Shown piece after piece: positions 44,792-52,291 of a DNA stretch of 64,000 bases (position 1 is the stretch's first letter; each line of letters starts with the position of its first letter). The notes below the pieces were generated by a model, which did no database searches, was not told where the DNA came from, and saw nothing but the letters and a program-made list of their open reading frames with translations. A program made the position numbers and the translations under genes. The stretch is from NCBI GenBank assembly GCA_020024285.1, contig JAHHTZ010000002.1, forward strand, positions 283,684 through 347,683. The letters run 5' to 3'. Source of the stretch: Oscillospiraceae bacterium (GTDB lineage Bacteria; Bacillota; Clostridia; Oscillospirales; Ruminococcaceae).

Positions 44792-44858
44792 TTGCAGCAG
44801 TGATTTGTAAATATTATTTGAAAAAACGAGGAAAAAGGGATAAGAAGGGGGAAAACGG

Positions 44859-44888
44859 TTGACCTTCCCAACAAAAAGATGGTAGAAT
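44859..44888 (+). promoter_or_regulatory. Promoter of rpe
   Basis: TTGACC (44859-44864), 18-nt spacer, TAGAAT (44883-44888). Confidence 0.5.
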
Positions 44889-44952
44889 AATACGATATGA
44901 ACAGACAAGCTTCAGGCAATGCCTTTGAAACATAAGAAAGCGAGCGATAACA

Positions 44953-45594
44953 ATGATTAAAATTTCTCCTTCTATTTTAGCCAGCGATTTTGCAAATTTG
45001 GGACAGGAAGCAAAGGATATGGAAGATGCCGGAGTTGAGATGCTCCATATAGACGTTATGGACGGGCACTTTGTACCAAATATTTCCTTTGGTGCACCGG
45101 TCATGAAGATGGTCCGCCCATATTTCAGCCGCATTTTCGATGTACATCTGATGATCAGTGAGCCGCTTCGCTATATTGACGACTTTGTTAAGGCAGGGGC
45201 AGATATCATCACCTTCCATGTGGAGTGTGACAGCAATGTTCAGGCAACGATCGATAAAATCAAAGCGTCCGGCTGCAAGGTTGGGCTTTCCGTAAAACCG
45301 AAAACACCGGCACAGGCGATCCTCCCATACCTCGATCAGATCGATATGGTGCTTGTAATGACAGTGGAACCGGGATTTGGCGGTCAGAAATTTATGGCGG
45401 ATATGATGCCAAAGGTGCAGGAGTTCCGCAAAGCCATCGATGAATCCGGCAAAGACATCGACCTTCAGGTGGATGGCGGTGTCAACGAGGAAACAGCGAA
45501 GATCTGTGTCCAGAATGGTGCAAACGTTCTGGTTGCAGGCTCTTACCTGTTCCGCCAGAAAGATTACAAGCAGGCAGTAGCAACCCTGAGATAA
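44953..45594 (+). CDS. rpe: Ribulose-phosphate 3-epimerase
   Basis: 213 residues, TIM barrel interconverting ribulose-5-phosphate and xylulose-5-phosphate. IDVMDGHFVPNISFG (about 34), VHLMISEP, MTVEPGFGGQKF and VDGGVNEET are all present with metal His/Asp ligands. ATG 44953. Ends 6 nt before the convergent mecA-like stop. Confidence 0.97.
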   Translation: MIKISPSILASDFANLGQEAKDMEDAGVEMLHIDVMDGHFVPNISFGAPVMKMVRPYFSRIFDVHLMISEPLRYIDDFVKAGADIITFHVECDSNVQATIDKIKASGCKVGLSVKPKTPAQAILPYLDQIDMVLVMTVEPGFGGQKFMADMMPKVQEFRKAIDESGKDIDLQVDGGVNEETAKICVQNGANVLVAGSYLFRQKDYKQAVATLR

Positions 45595-45600
45595 GCGGTC

Positions 45601-46161
45601 CTATCCTTCAAATTGCTGGCTCAGGGTATCGACCGCATGCTCGCATAGAATGCAGTGTCCATGCTCCTCAATGGCAGGGCAGAGCAGCGGACAGGAAACG
45701 GGTTCTCCATATTGTCCCATCAGATCCTCCGCGGCACCGTTGGGACCATCCAGCGTTTGAAGCAAAAGAGCATATTGCCCGTGATATCGGTAAAGGCTGC
45801 TTTGAAACAGCCGATGGCTGTGCTGAAGATCGACGCGATGACATGCCTCGCACAGCCGCTCAAAAGAGGAAAACAGAAAAACCGTCGGCTCACAAGGTCC
45901 AAGGGGCGCTTCCTCTGCACTCAATGCAGTGAAAGTCAGCAGACAGCCGTCCTCTCCGACCGGGGATGCCTCGATCAGAAGCTGGCATCCTTCCGGAGAA
46001 AAATCGGTTTGAGAGAGAGCTTCGTTCAAGAGGTTTTGGATGATCCTACGTGTATGCGGACAGAGGTAGTCAAGCGATTCATAGGTCACACCGTAATCTT
46101 CAAGATCCTGTGCAGTGAGTGTGATCGTGACACAGGTGGGGGAGAGCTGTTCTATTTTCAT
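45601..46161 (-). CDS. MecA-like adaptor protein
   Basis: 186 residues. The N-terminus MKIEQLSPTCVTITLTAQDL, an acidic middle and a C-terminal domain (FSSFERLCEACHRV, QSSLYRYHGQYALLL) follow the MecA plan, in which the N-domain binds targets and the C-domain binds ClpC. The C-terminus (VSCPLLCPAIEEHGHCILC) adds five cysteines, unusual for the family and reminiscent of a metal site. ATG 46159-46161 lies divergent from the Rnf-like operon, 63 bp away. Assigned by pattern, not by alignment. Confidence 0.72.
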   Translation of the reverse strand: MKIEQLSPTCVTITLTAQDLEDYGVTYESLDYLCPHTRRIIQNLLNEALSQTDFSPEGCQLLIEASPVGEDGCLLTFTALSAEEAPLGPCEPTVFLFSSFERLCEACHRVDLQHSHRLFQSSLYRYHGQYALLLQTLDGPNGAAEDLMGQYGEPVSCPLLCPAIEEHGHCILCEHAVDTLSQQFEG

Positions 46162-46224
46162 AATCGATTCCTTTCTCGGCGCAAGCCAACGGTTGATATA
46201 TCATAGAAAAGGAGGTTAGATCCT

Positions 46225-47277
46225 TTGAAATTTTTGAGAAATACACAAGGCATTATTTTGGAGCAAAAGAAAGAGCCGGCTCTTTCAAGAGATTTGCAGC
46301 CATTTGTGAGCTCCCAATGTTTGACAACAGCGGTGGAACCGTTGGAGAATGAGGATACCGTCACACTCGACCAGCTGATCCGTTTGTGCAGTGACGCATC
46401 GATCATCGATGAGCGGGATGGTCAGCCCTTGGGGGAAAAATTAAAACGCTGGCGGGTAAAACCGCCTCAGAGCATCGTTGCAGATGCCATTGACGACGAA
46501 CCGTATGTTTCAAGTCAAATCAATCCAATGCTCAAAGAGAGCACAAGTGCAGCAAAGGGACTTCGCCTGCTGCAAAAAACACTTCAGCCAAAAGACAGTT
46601 ATTTTGCAATTTACCGGGAAATGTGCGATATCAACACACAGATCCCGAAAACAATAGAGGAATTTTCTGTGCGCAAGGTGGGCGGACGCTATCCAACCGA
46701 ACAGCGTGCCATCCGCCGTCTGGGAGAGAATACCCTGACCGTGGGGGTCGGCTCTCTCATACATCTGGCGCGGGCAGCGGAAAAGGGCACGGTACAGAGT
46801 ACATGCTTTGTTACCGTGGCAGGAAACTGCATCGGAAACCCCTGCAACCTTGAGGTGAGTATTGGTACACCGATTTCGCAGCTCCTTGACCGATGCGGTC
46901 TGATCCAGGACCCGACCTATTTGATGGCAAACGGTGCAATGCGGGGAATTACGATCACAGACCCACATAATACAGTGGTGCGCCCTACAACGCGCGCGAT
47001 TCTGGCATTCCGCGAGGCAAAAAAGACGATGCGCCATACTGCATGCATGGGCTGTTCGCGCTGCGTGGAGGTATGTCCTGAGGGGTTAAATCCGCTGGAA
47101 CTCTACCGCGCATCGATTGCAAACCGCCGAAAGACAGCAGTATCGCTGGGTGTGGAGCAATGCATCGGCTGTTCCACATGCAGCTATATTTGCCCGTCAA
47201 AGCTGGAGCTGTCCTATACCATCATCGCAATGGCACAAAAGATAAAGAAAGGAGGGGAAGGCAAGGATGAAAATTGA
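46225..47277 (+). CDS. RnfC-like [4Fe-4S] protein, short and lacking the NADH/FMN loop
   Basis: 350 residues, about 90 fewer than typical RnfC. The N-terminal barrel-sandwich region is missing. Where RnfC normally has a GxGGAxFP nucleotide loop, this has DERDGQPLGEKL (63-74), and the usual ECEP is DDEP (90-93). The SLBB-like part (GNPCNLEVSIGTPISQLL, then MANGAMRGITI) is recognisable. Both ferredoxin motifs are intact: Cys274/277/280/284 and Cys313/316/319/323. A TTG start at 46225 with AGGAGGTTAGATCC upstream. First gene of an overlapping C-D-E-A operon. Probably a membrane-associated electron carrier or scaffold that no longer oxidises NADH (inference). Confidence 0.88.
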   Translation: MKFLRNTQGIILEQKKEPALSRDLQPFVSSQCLTTAVEPLENEDTVTLDQLIRLCSDASIIDERDGQPLGEKLKRWRVKPPQSIVADAIDDEPYVSSQINPMLKESTSAAKGLRLLQKTLQPKDSYFAIYREMCDINTQIPKTIEEFSVRKVGGRYPTEQRAIRRLGENTLTVGVGSLIHLARAAEKGTVQSTCFVTVAGNCIGNPCNLEVSIGTPISQLLDRCGLIQDPTYLMANGAMRGITITDPHNTVVRPTTRAILAFREAKKTMRHTACMGCSRCVEVCPEGLNPLELYRASIANRRKTAVSLGVEQCIGCSTCSYICPSKLELSYTIIAMAQKIKKGGEGKDEN

Positions 47278-48244
47278 TGCACGACCTTTTCCATACATCC
47301 GTTCGAGCGAAACGGTTCAGCTGGTGACCCTGGACATGATACTTGCCCTGATCCCCCCTTTTTTCATGGCGTATTTTTACTATGGAGCACGGGCGCTCTA
47401 CATCGGGGTCGTATCGGTGCTCACAAGCGTTTTGGCAAACTGGCTGAGCAGCGCATGCAATGGTCATGGCGTAGAATGGTGGGACATGAGCCCCGTTGTA
47501 ACCGGGATGCTGATTGCGCTGATGATGCCGGCAGCGGTTCCGTTCTATGTCCCAATCACAGCTGCTGTTTTCGCCATCCTTGTGGCGAAGTTCCCGTATG
47601 GAGGAACCGGGCAGAACCTGTTTAACCCAGCTGCTGCCGGGCTGGTTTTTGTGAATTTGTGCTTTACGAATCTTTTGACTTCTTACACAACACCGCTGGA
47701 GCCCTTGTCGCTTGCAGTACCGGAAGGGATCAAACTGATTCAGGGCTCTGCATCCGTCCTCAAGATGGGAGGCGTTCCCACCATCTCGACGATGGAATTG
47801 ATGTTAGGCAACTTTGCAGGTCCGATGGGCACTACCAATATTTTAGTGATCGCTGCCTGTCTGATATACCTTTTGGTGCGCAAAAATGTAAAATGGACCC
47901 TTCCGCTTTCCTATCTCATCACAGTGAGCCTGTTTGCTGCCATGATCCATCACGACAACATCTCAGCGTGGGAATCGGTCGTTTTGGAGCTGGTATCCGG
48001 TTCCCTGATGTTCATTGCGGTGTTTATGCTGACAGAGCCTGTGACACAGCCAAAGCGCAGCCTTGCCAAAATCCTATACGGCGCACTGGCAGGCTTTTTG
48101 ACCATGATGTTCCGCTATTATGGGTATGTGCTCAACGGCGCAGTTTTTGCCCTGCTGCTGACGAATGCATTTGCTCCTATGCTGGATCGATTGGCAGAAT
48201 GGCTGTTTGAACGGGAAAGGAGGAGCCTCAATGAAGCTGAGTAA
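47267..48244 (+). CDS. RnfD-like membrane protein without the FMN-attachment threonine
   Basis: 325 residues, about nine transmembrane helices. GGTGQNLFNPAAAGLVF (112-128) and GNFAGPMGTTNIL (181-193) mark the RnfD/NqrB family. Where the family has S/T-G-A-T with flavinylated Thr, the sequence is QGSAS (159-163). ATG 47267 overlaps the RnfC-like gene by 11 nt with AAAGGAGGGGAAGGCAAGG upstream. Without RnfG and without the FMN site, electron flow through this subunit would have to be different (inference). Confidence 0.88.
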   Translation: MKIDARPFPYIRSSETVQLVTLDMILALIPPFFMAYFYYGARALYIGVVSVLTSVLANWLSSACNGHGVEWWDMSPVVTGMLIALMMPAAVPFYVPITAAVFAILVAKFPYGGTGQNLFNPAAAGLVFVNLCFTNLLTSYTTPLEPLSLAVPEGIKLIQGSASVLKMGGVPTISTMELMLGNFAGPMGTTNILVIAACLIYLLVRKNVKWTLPLSYLITVSLFAAMIHHDNISAWESVVLELVSGSLMFIAVFMLTEPVTQPKRSLAKILYGALAGFLTMMFRYYGYVLNGAVFALLLTNAFAPMLDRLAEWLFERERRSLNEAE

Positions 48245-49250
48245 GACGCATGGATACCATCGGTTTATAACCTGGACAAAGGGACTGTTCCGTGATAATC
48301 CTGTGCTTTCTCTGGGACTTGCCATCCCGTTTGCCGCGGCTGCGGTGAGCAGTCTGCAAACAGCGGCTGCACTTTCGGTAGGGGTCCTCATCACGCTCCT
48401 TCCCACAGTGCTGCTGATGTCGATTTTGGGAGAGAAAATCCCTCCGCTGCTCCGCCTTCCGGTTTGTGCACTGCTCGCCTCGCTGTTTTTGCTCCCGACA
48501 CGAATCCTTGTGGCAAACATCTCGGTTACGATCCTTGATTCGATCGGAATTTATTTTTCTCTGCTGTGCGTCAGCACCCTTCTCTTTTCTGAGGTGGAAT
48601 GGGCGCATGGACAAAAGGACCTCCTTGCGGTTTCTCTGCGTGTTTTAAGCCGCTGGCTTGGCTTCTCTCTGGTTGTTGTGCTGGTGGGAGTTGTCCGTGA
48701 GATCCTTGGAAACGGCACACTGTGGGGTCATCCGCTGACCTGGATGAAGATCCGTTTTTCCGGTGTGCTGGTATCGGGCTTCGGCTTTGTGCTGCTCGGC
48801 TTTTTGGCAGCGATGGGAAAAAAGATCCACCGCACGATCCTCTACCTTATTCCGCATAAGGACCCCAATATTCCGGGATTTTTCCATCTGATGCTTGAGC
48901 GGAATGTGCCGGAGGACAAAAAAGAAAATCCTTCCCCAAACGAAGAATATGATGAGCCGACAGTGCATATAGATGCAGAGCAGGATCAAAACGATATTGT
49001 GGAACAAGCCCCCTCAAATGAGCCGGAAGCTCCGCCTTCACCCCCAAAAGATGAGGTGGAAGAGCTGCTTGAATCGATTGCACAAAGCAGGAAGGAAGAG
49101 GAGCAGGCACAGGTACAGCCGGAGCCGGAGCCAGAGCTACAGCCGGAGCCGCAGCCGCAGCAGGAACCGCAGCCTGCAAAACCACCTGCCCAGACTCCGA
49201 AAAAATCAAAAGGCAAAAAGAAACACGGAAAGGGGAAAAAGCAAAGATGA
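48231..49250 (+). CDS. RnfE-like membrane protein with long charged C-terminal tail
   Basis: 339 residues: an RnfE-like membrane part (1-215) and a hydrophilic tail of about 115 residues rich in Glu, Pro, Gln and Lys, not normal for RnfE (about 200-230 residues). GLFRDNPVLSLGL and VVREILGNGTLWG are clear RnfE marks. The two cysteines that should bind the shared [2Fe-2S] centre appear to be missing: LGLCP is LGLAIP (28-33) and the VNC site aligns with VST (114-116). ATG 48231 with GGAGGAGCCTCA upstream overlaps RnfD by 14 nt. Confidence 0.87.
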   Translation: MKLSKTHGYHRFITWTKGLFRDNPVLSLGLAIPFAAAAVSSLQTAAALSVGVLITLLPTVLLMSILGEKIPPLLRLPVCALLASLFLLPTRILVANISVTILDSIGIYFSLLCVSTLLFSEVEWAHGQKDLLAVSLRVLSRWLGFSLVVVLVGVVREILGNGTLWGHPLTWMKIRFSGVLVSGFGFVLLGFLAAMGKKIHRTILYLIPHKDPNIPGFFHLMLERNVPEDKKENPSPNEEYDEPTVHIDAEQDQNDIVEQAPSNEPEAPPSPPKDEVEELLESIAQSRKEEEQAQVQPEPEPELQPEPQPQQEPQPAKPPAQTPKKSKGKKKHGKGKKQR

Positions 49251-49843
49251 TCGTGATTCAGTTTTTAGCCGCTTTCTTTGCAGCGCTTTTCGTTGAAAAC
49301 CTGTTCTTCACCCGTGCAATGGATGTCTATGGAATGAAGGAACTGTACCAAAGCCCCAAAAAAATCATCCAGCTTGGATGCCTTGTCACAGCGATCCTGA
49401 CCGTGGCAGGACCATTGAGCTATTTGCTTCATCGCTTGATCCGTCCGCTGCCGTTTCTCTATTATATTTCGGTATTTGTGCAGCTGCTGCTTTTGACGTG
49501 CCTGTATTTGGGGACTTATTGGCTTTTGAAAAAATATGCCCCAAAGATTTTTGAAGAGGTGGGGCGCCAGCTTCCGTTTGCAGCCTTCAACTGTGCAACA
49601 CTTGGAACCATGCTGCTGGCAACAAAAAACAGCGAGCTGGATCGCTGGTGGAAGTGCAGTGCCTACCATATCGGCGCAGGGATCGGCTTTACCCTTGCCC
49701 TTCTGCTGATGTGGAGCACCCGTCAGCGCCAGATGTATTGTGAAGCACCCAAATCGTTTCGGGGCTATCCGCTGCAGCTGGTGACAGCAGGTCTGATTGC
49801 ATTGGCATTGGCCGGACTGGTGGGCAACCAGCTTCCTGCATAA
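49247..49843 (+). CDS. RnfA-like membrane protein with partial loss of Fe-S cysteines
   Basis: 198 residues with six helices. FNCATLGTMLLA (Cys116) and GAGIGFTLALLLMWSTRQR are characteristic of RnfA/NqrE. The first conserved Cys (usual LGxCPFLG) aligns with Tyr28 (MDVYGMKE). It overlaps the RnfE-like gene by ATGA. It is the last Rnf homologue of the operon; rnfB and rnfG are not found downstream. Confidence 0.85.
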   Translation: MIVIQFLAAFFAALFVENLFFTRAMDVYGMKELYQSPKKIIQLGCLVTAILTVAGPLSYLLHRLIRPLPFLYYISVFVQLLLLTCLYLGTYWLLKKYAPKIFEEVGRQLPFAAFNCATLGTMLLATKNSELDRWWKCSAYHIGAGIGFTLALLLMWSTRQRQMYCEAPKSFRGYPLQLVTAGLIALALAGLVGNQLPA

Positions 49844-49864
49844 GATCCTTTTTTGGAGGTAATT

Positions 49865-51187
49865 ATGTCAAATCCATATAAAATTAAGACCCACAAAAGA
49901 ATTTATCGAAAATCGTGGAGCAGTATCCTGGTTCGCAGCTTTCTGATTTTGATTTCAGGTTCTGTTTTGTTTGGACTTGGATGGTTTCTCTATGAACCCG
50001 CCAGCAGCCTTTTTGAAGGTGCACCGTCTTCCCAAACAGCGGACCTGCAGCCTGTTGCAGACCTCCCGGCTGAAGACGCAGCGCCAAACCAAAAGGATGA
50101 GGAAGAACAGCCCCAGCAGCCAACAGCTCCCAAAAAAGAAGAGGAAACTCCCGCAGAGGAGGAGAGTGAAGAGCCGCAAATGTCCTCTGAAGAGGCATTG
50201 CAGATCTTGTCCGTTGTACCGCCCATCACATTGGGATCGGGTTCAAGCGGATCGGCTTCTTCCAACACACCGCAGCGTATCGCATATTTCTCTCAAAACA
50301 GTGTGCTTGATGCTGCATCCTTTGCAAAACAGCTTCAGAATGCAAAAAATGCCGGAATGCAGGCAGTGCTGGTCGAACTGAAAGCTCCGTCCGGACTGGT
50401 ATCCTACCCAATCCAGTATATCGAGGGCAAGGACTCTAACTACACCGTACCAAACCCTGTGGACCTCAAAAAAATCGTCGCACAAATTGAAGAAGCCGGG
50501 TTGATCCCGATGGCGGCGATCCATGCATTCCAGGATTCCAAGTTCCAGCTGGCAGAGTGGGACGCTGCCGTCCATTATGAAAACACCAAGATGCTCTGGC
50601 TCGACAATGCGCGCGATGTCGGAGGAAAGAGCTGGCTCAATCCATATGCACCGCAGGCAAAGGAATACATTGCCAAGATCGTGGAAGATGCCGCAGCGGC
50701 AGGCTTTCAGGAGGTTGTGCTCCAGTCGTTCCAGTTCCCGGTTGGATTTGCAACGGAAAAAATGGGCTTTGGACAGACTAACGGACAATCAAAGCAGGAT
50801 TGCCTCAAGAGCTTGTCAGAATTCTACCGTCAGCAGGCGGAGCGCCTTAAAATCTCCTTGCGGATCGAATATCCGGCATCTGCAATGACAGGCGGCAATA
50901 CCGCAGCCTACGGAGGTGACGGTACCGCTCTTGTGAATGGTCCGACAGCGGTTGACTGCTCTCTGCTCCAATTCAATGAGAAATTTGAAACCGACCAGCT
51001 CAAGCTGGAAAATCCGCAGAATGACCCGAAGGCATCGTATCACACGATTGCACAGGCTGTTGCAAACAAAGGAGAAAACCTCATTGCAAGGATCTCCTCT
51101 GTGGGTCTGTCATCCGAACAGCAAAACGAAATCACCGAAGATTTTCTTCAGTTGGGATATCGCGGAGTGATCATTCCATATGCATAA
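49865..51187 (+). CDS. Membrane-anchored DUF4015-like putative glycoside hydrolase
   Basis: 440 residues. One N-terminal transmembrane anchor (about 22-40), a disordered acidic Pro/Gln/Glu linker (45-110), then a TIM-barrel-like domain (about 130-440): RIAYFSQNSVLDAASF, MAAIHAFQDSKFQL, and LDNARDVGGKSWLNPYAP, where the WLNP-type segment resembles DUF4015 / GH13-like putative glycoside hydrolases. ATG 49865 with TTTTTGGAGGTAATT. It lies 21 nt after the RnfA-like gene and is probably co-transcribed, linking the Rnf-like complex to the envelope (inference). Catalytic residues are not assigned. Confidence 0.75.
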   Translation: MSNPYKIKTHKRIYRKSWSSILVRSFLILISGSVLFGLGWFLYEPASSLFEGAPSSQTADLQPVADLPAEDAAPNQKDEEEQPQQPTAPKKEEETPAEEESEEPQMSSEEALQILSVVPPITLGSGSSGSASSNTPQRIAYFSQNSVLDAASFAKQLQNAKNAGMQAVLVELKAPSGLVSYPIQYIEGKDSNYTVPNPVDLKKIVAQIEEAGLIPMAAIHAFQDSKFQLAEWDAAVHYENTKMLWLDNARDVGGKSWLNPYAPQAKEYIAKIVEDAAAAGFQEVVLQSFQFPVGFATEKMGFGQTNGQSKQDCLKSLSEFYRQQAERLKISLRIEYPASAMTGGNTAAYGGDGTALVNGPTAVDCSLLQFNEKFETDQLKLENPQNDPKASYHTIAQAVANKGENLIARISSVGLSSEQQNEITEDFLQLGYRGVIIPYA

Positions 51188-51188
51188 G

Positions 51189-51221
51189 AAAAAGGGACTG
51201 TCAGCCGACAGTCCCTTTTTT
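51189..51221 (+). terminator. Intrinsic terminator of the Rnf-like operon
   Basis: 14-bp stem (AAAAAGGGACTGTC / GACAGTCCCTTTTT) with a 4-nt loop. Confidence 0.85.
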
Positions 51222-51255
51222 GCGCGATCAAATCATTTGTATCCAATCCAGCGAA

Positions 51256-52128
51256 TCAATATGCCAATACTTCATAACCATCTTCGGTCACTGCCACCGT
51301 GATCTCCCATTGTGCAGAGAGGCTCCCGTCCGCAGTATAGATGATCCAGTCGTTTTCATCGTCAATCACGACCTCATGATCCCCTTTGTTCACCATCGGT
51401 TCAATGGTGAACACCATCCCCGGCACCATCAGCATCTCCTCTCCGTGATGGGAAACGTAGCTGACAAACGGAGTTTCGTGAAATTCGAGTCCGACACCAT
51501 GCCCGCCAACCTCCTCAACAACGCTGTAACCGTTTTTGAGTGCGTGTTCGTGAACTGCCTGCCCCATATCTCCGAGAAAGCCCCACGGCTTTACCTGCTC
51601 CAAGCCTTTTTCGATGCATTCCTTCGTTACCTCCACAAGGCGTCTGGCTTCGGGAGAAACCTCCCCAATGCAGAACATACGCGACGAATCGGAGAAGTAA
51701 CCGTTGTAGATCGTGGACACATCTACATTGATGATGTCGCCCTCCTGGATGATGACATCGGGCGAGGGGATGCCGTGGCAAACCTGATCGTTGATGGAGG
51801 TGCACACGCTTTTGGGAAAGCCTTCATAGTTAAGCGGTGCGGGGATCGCTCCCAGTTCGGTGGTTTTTTCATAGACAAGGCGGTCGATTTCCTCGGTGCT
51901 CATTCCTGCATGAATATTTTCTGCTACATAATCAAGGACAGCAATATTGATTTTACCGCTTGCACGGATGCCCTCGATCTGCTCCGGGGTTTTGATGATT
52001 TCATGTGGAGGGACTTCATGTCCCATGTTCTTGAAATGCTCGATTTTCTCATCAAAATCTGCATGGCACTTCTTATATTTTTTCCCGCTGTTGCACCAGC
52101 AGGGGTCGTTTCTGCCTAACTTTTTCAT
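51256..52128 (-). CDS. map: Type I methionine aminopeptidase with N-terminal SEC-C zinc motif
   Basis: 290 residues. Removes N-terminal Met from nascent proteins. The first 25 residues form a SEC-C zinc knuckle (GRNDPCWCNSGKKYKKCH). The pita-bread core follows with metal ligands in NVDVSTIYNGYFSDSS (two Asp), GHGVGLEFHE (His) and FTIEPM (Glu). This longer form is known in actinobacteria and Clostridia. ATG 52126-52128 with AAGGGGAGA upstream; an extension to 52221 has no ribosome site. Confidence 0.95.
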   Translation of the reverse strand: MKKLGRNDPCWCNSGKKYKKCHADFDEKIEHFKNMGHEVPPHEIIKTPEQIEGIRASGKINIAVLDYVAENIHAGMSTEEIDRLVYEKTTELGAIPAPLNYEGFPKSVCTSINDQVCHGIPSPDVIIQEGDIINVDVSTIYNGYFSDSSRMFCIGEVSPEARRLVEVTKECIEKGLEQVKPWGFLGDMGQAVHEHALKNGYSVVEEVGGHGVGLEFHETPFVSYVSHHGEEMLMVPGMVFTIEPMVNKGDHEVVIDDENDWIIYTADGSLSAQWEITVAVTEDGYEVLAY

Positions 52129-52250
52129 AAAAATCTCCCCTTCCTGAAAATAGATTCCTTTCGTATTGTACCACAGGCAGGGACACTCCACAAGCAATAA
52201 AAGCGAGGAGCGCTCCTGCAATTCCTGCCTGAATCCTTAAGGCAGCCCTC

Positions 52251-52284
52251 AAAAAAAGCCGGAAACCATGGTTTCCGGCTTTTC
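52251..52284 (-). terminator. Intrinsic terminator after thrS
   Basis: Self-complementary GCCGGAAACCATGGTTTCCGGC core with a minus-strand T7 tail. A small palindrome AGGAGCGCTCCT lies at 52205-52216. Confidence 0.85.
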
Positions 52285-52291
52285 TGTGATA

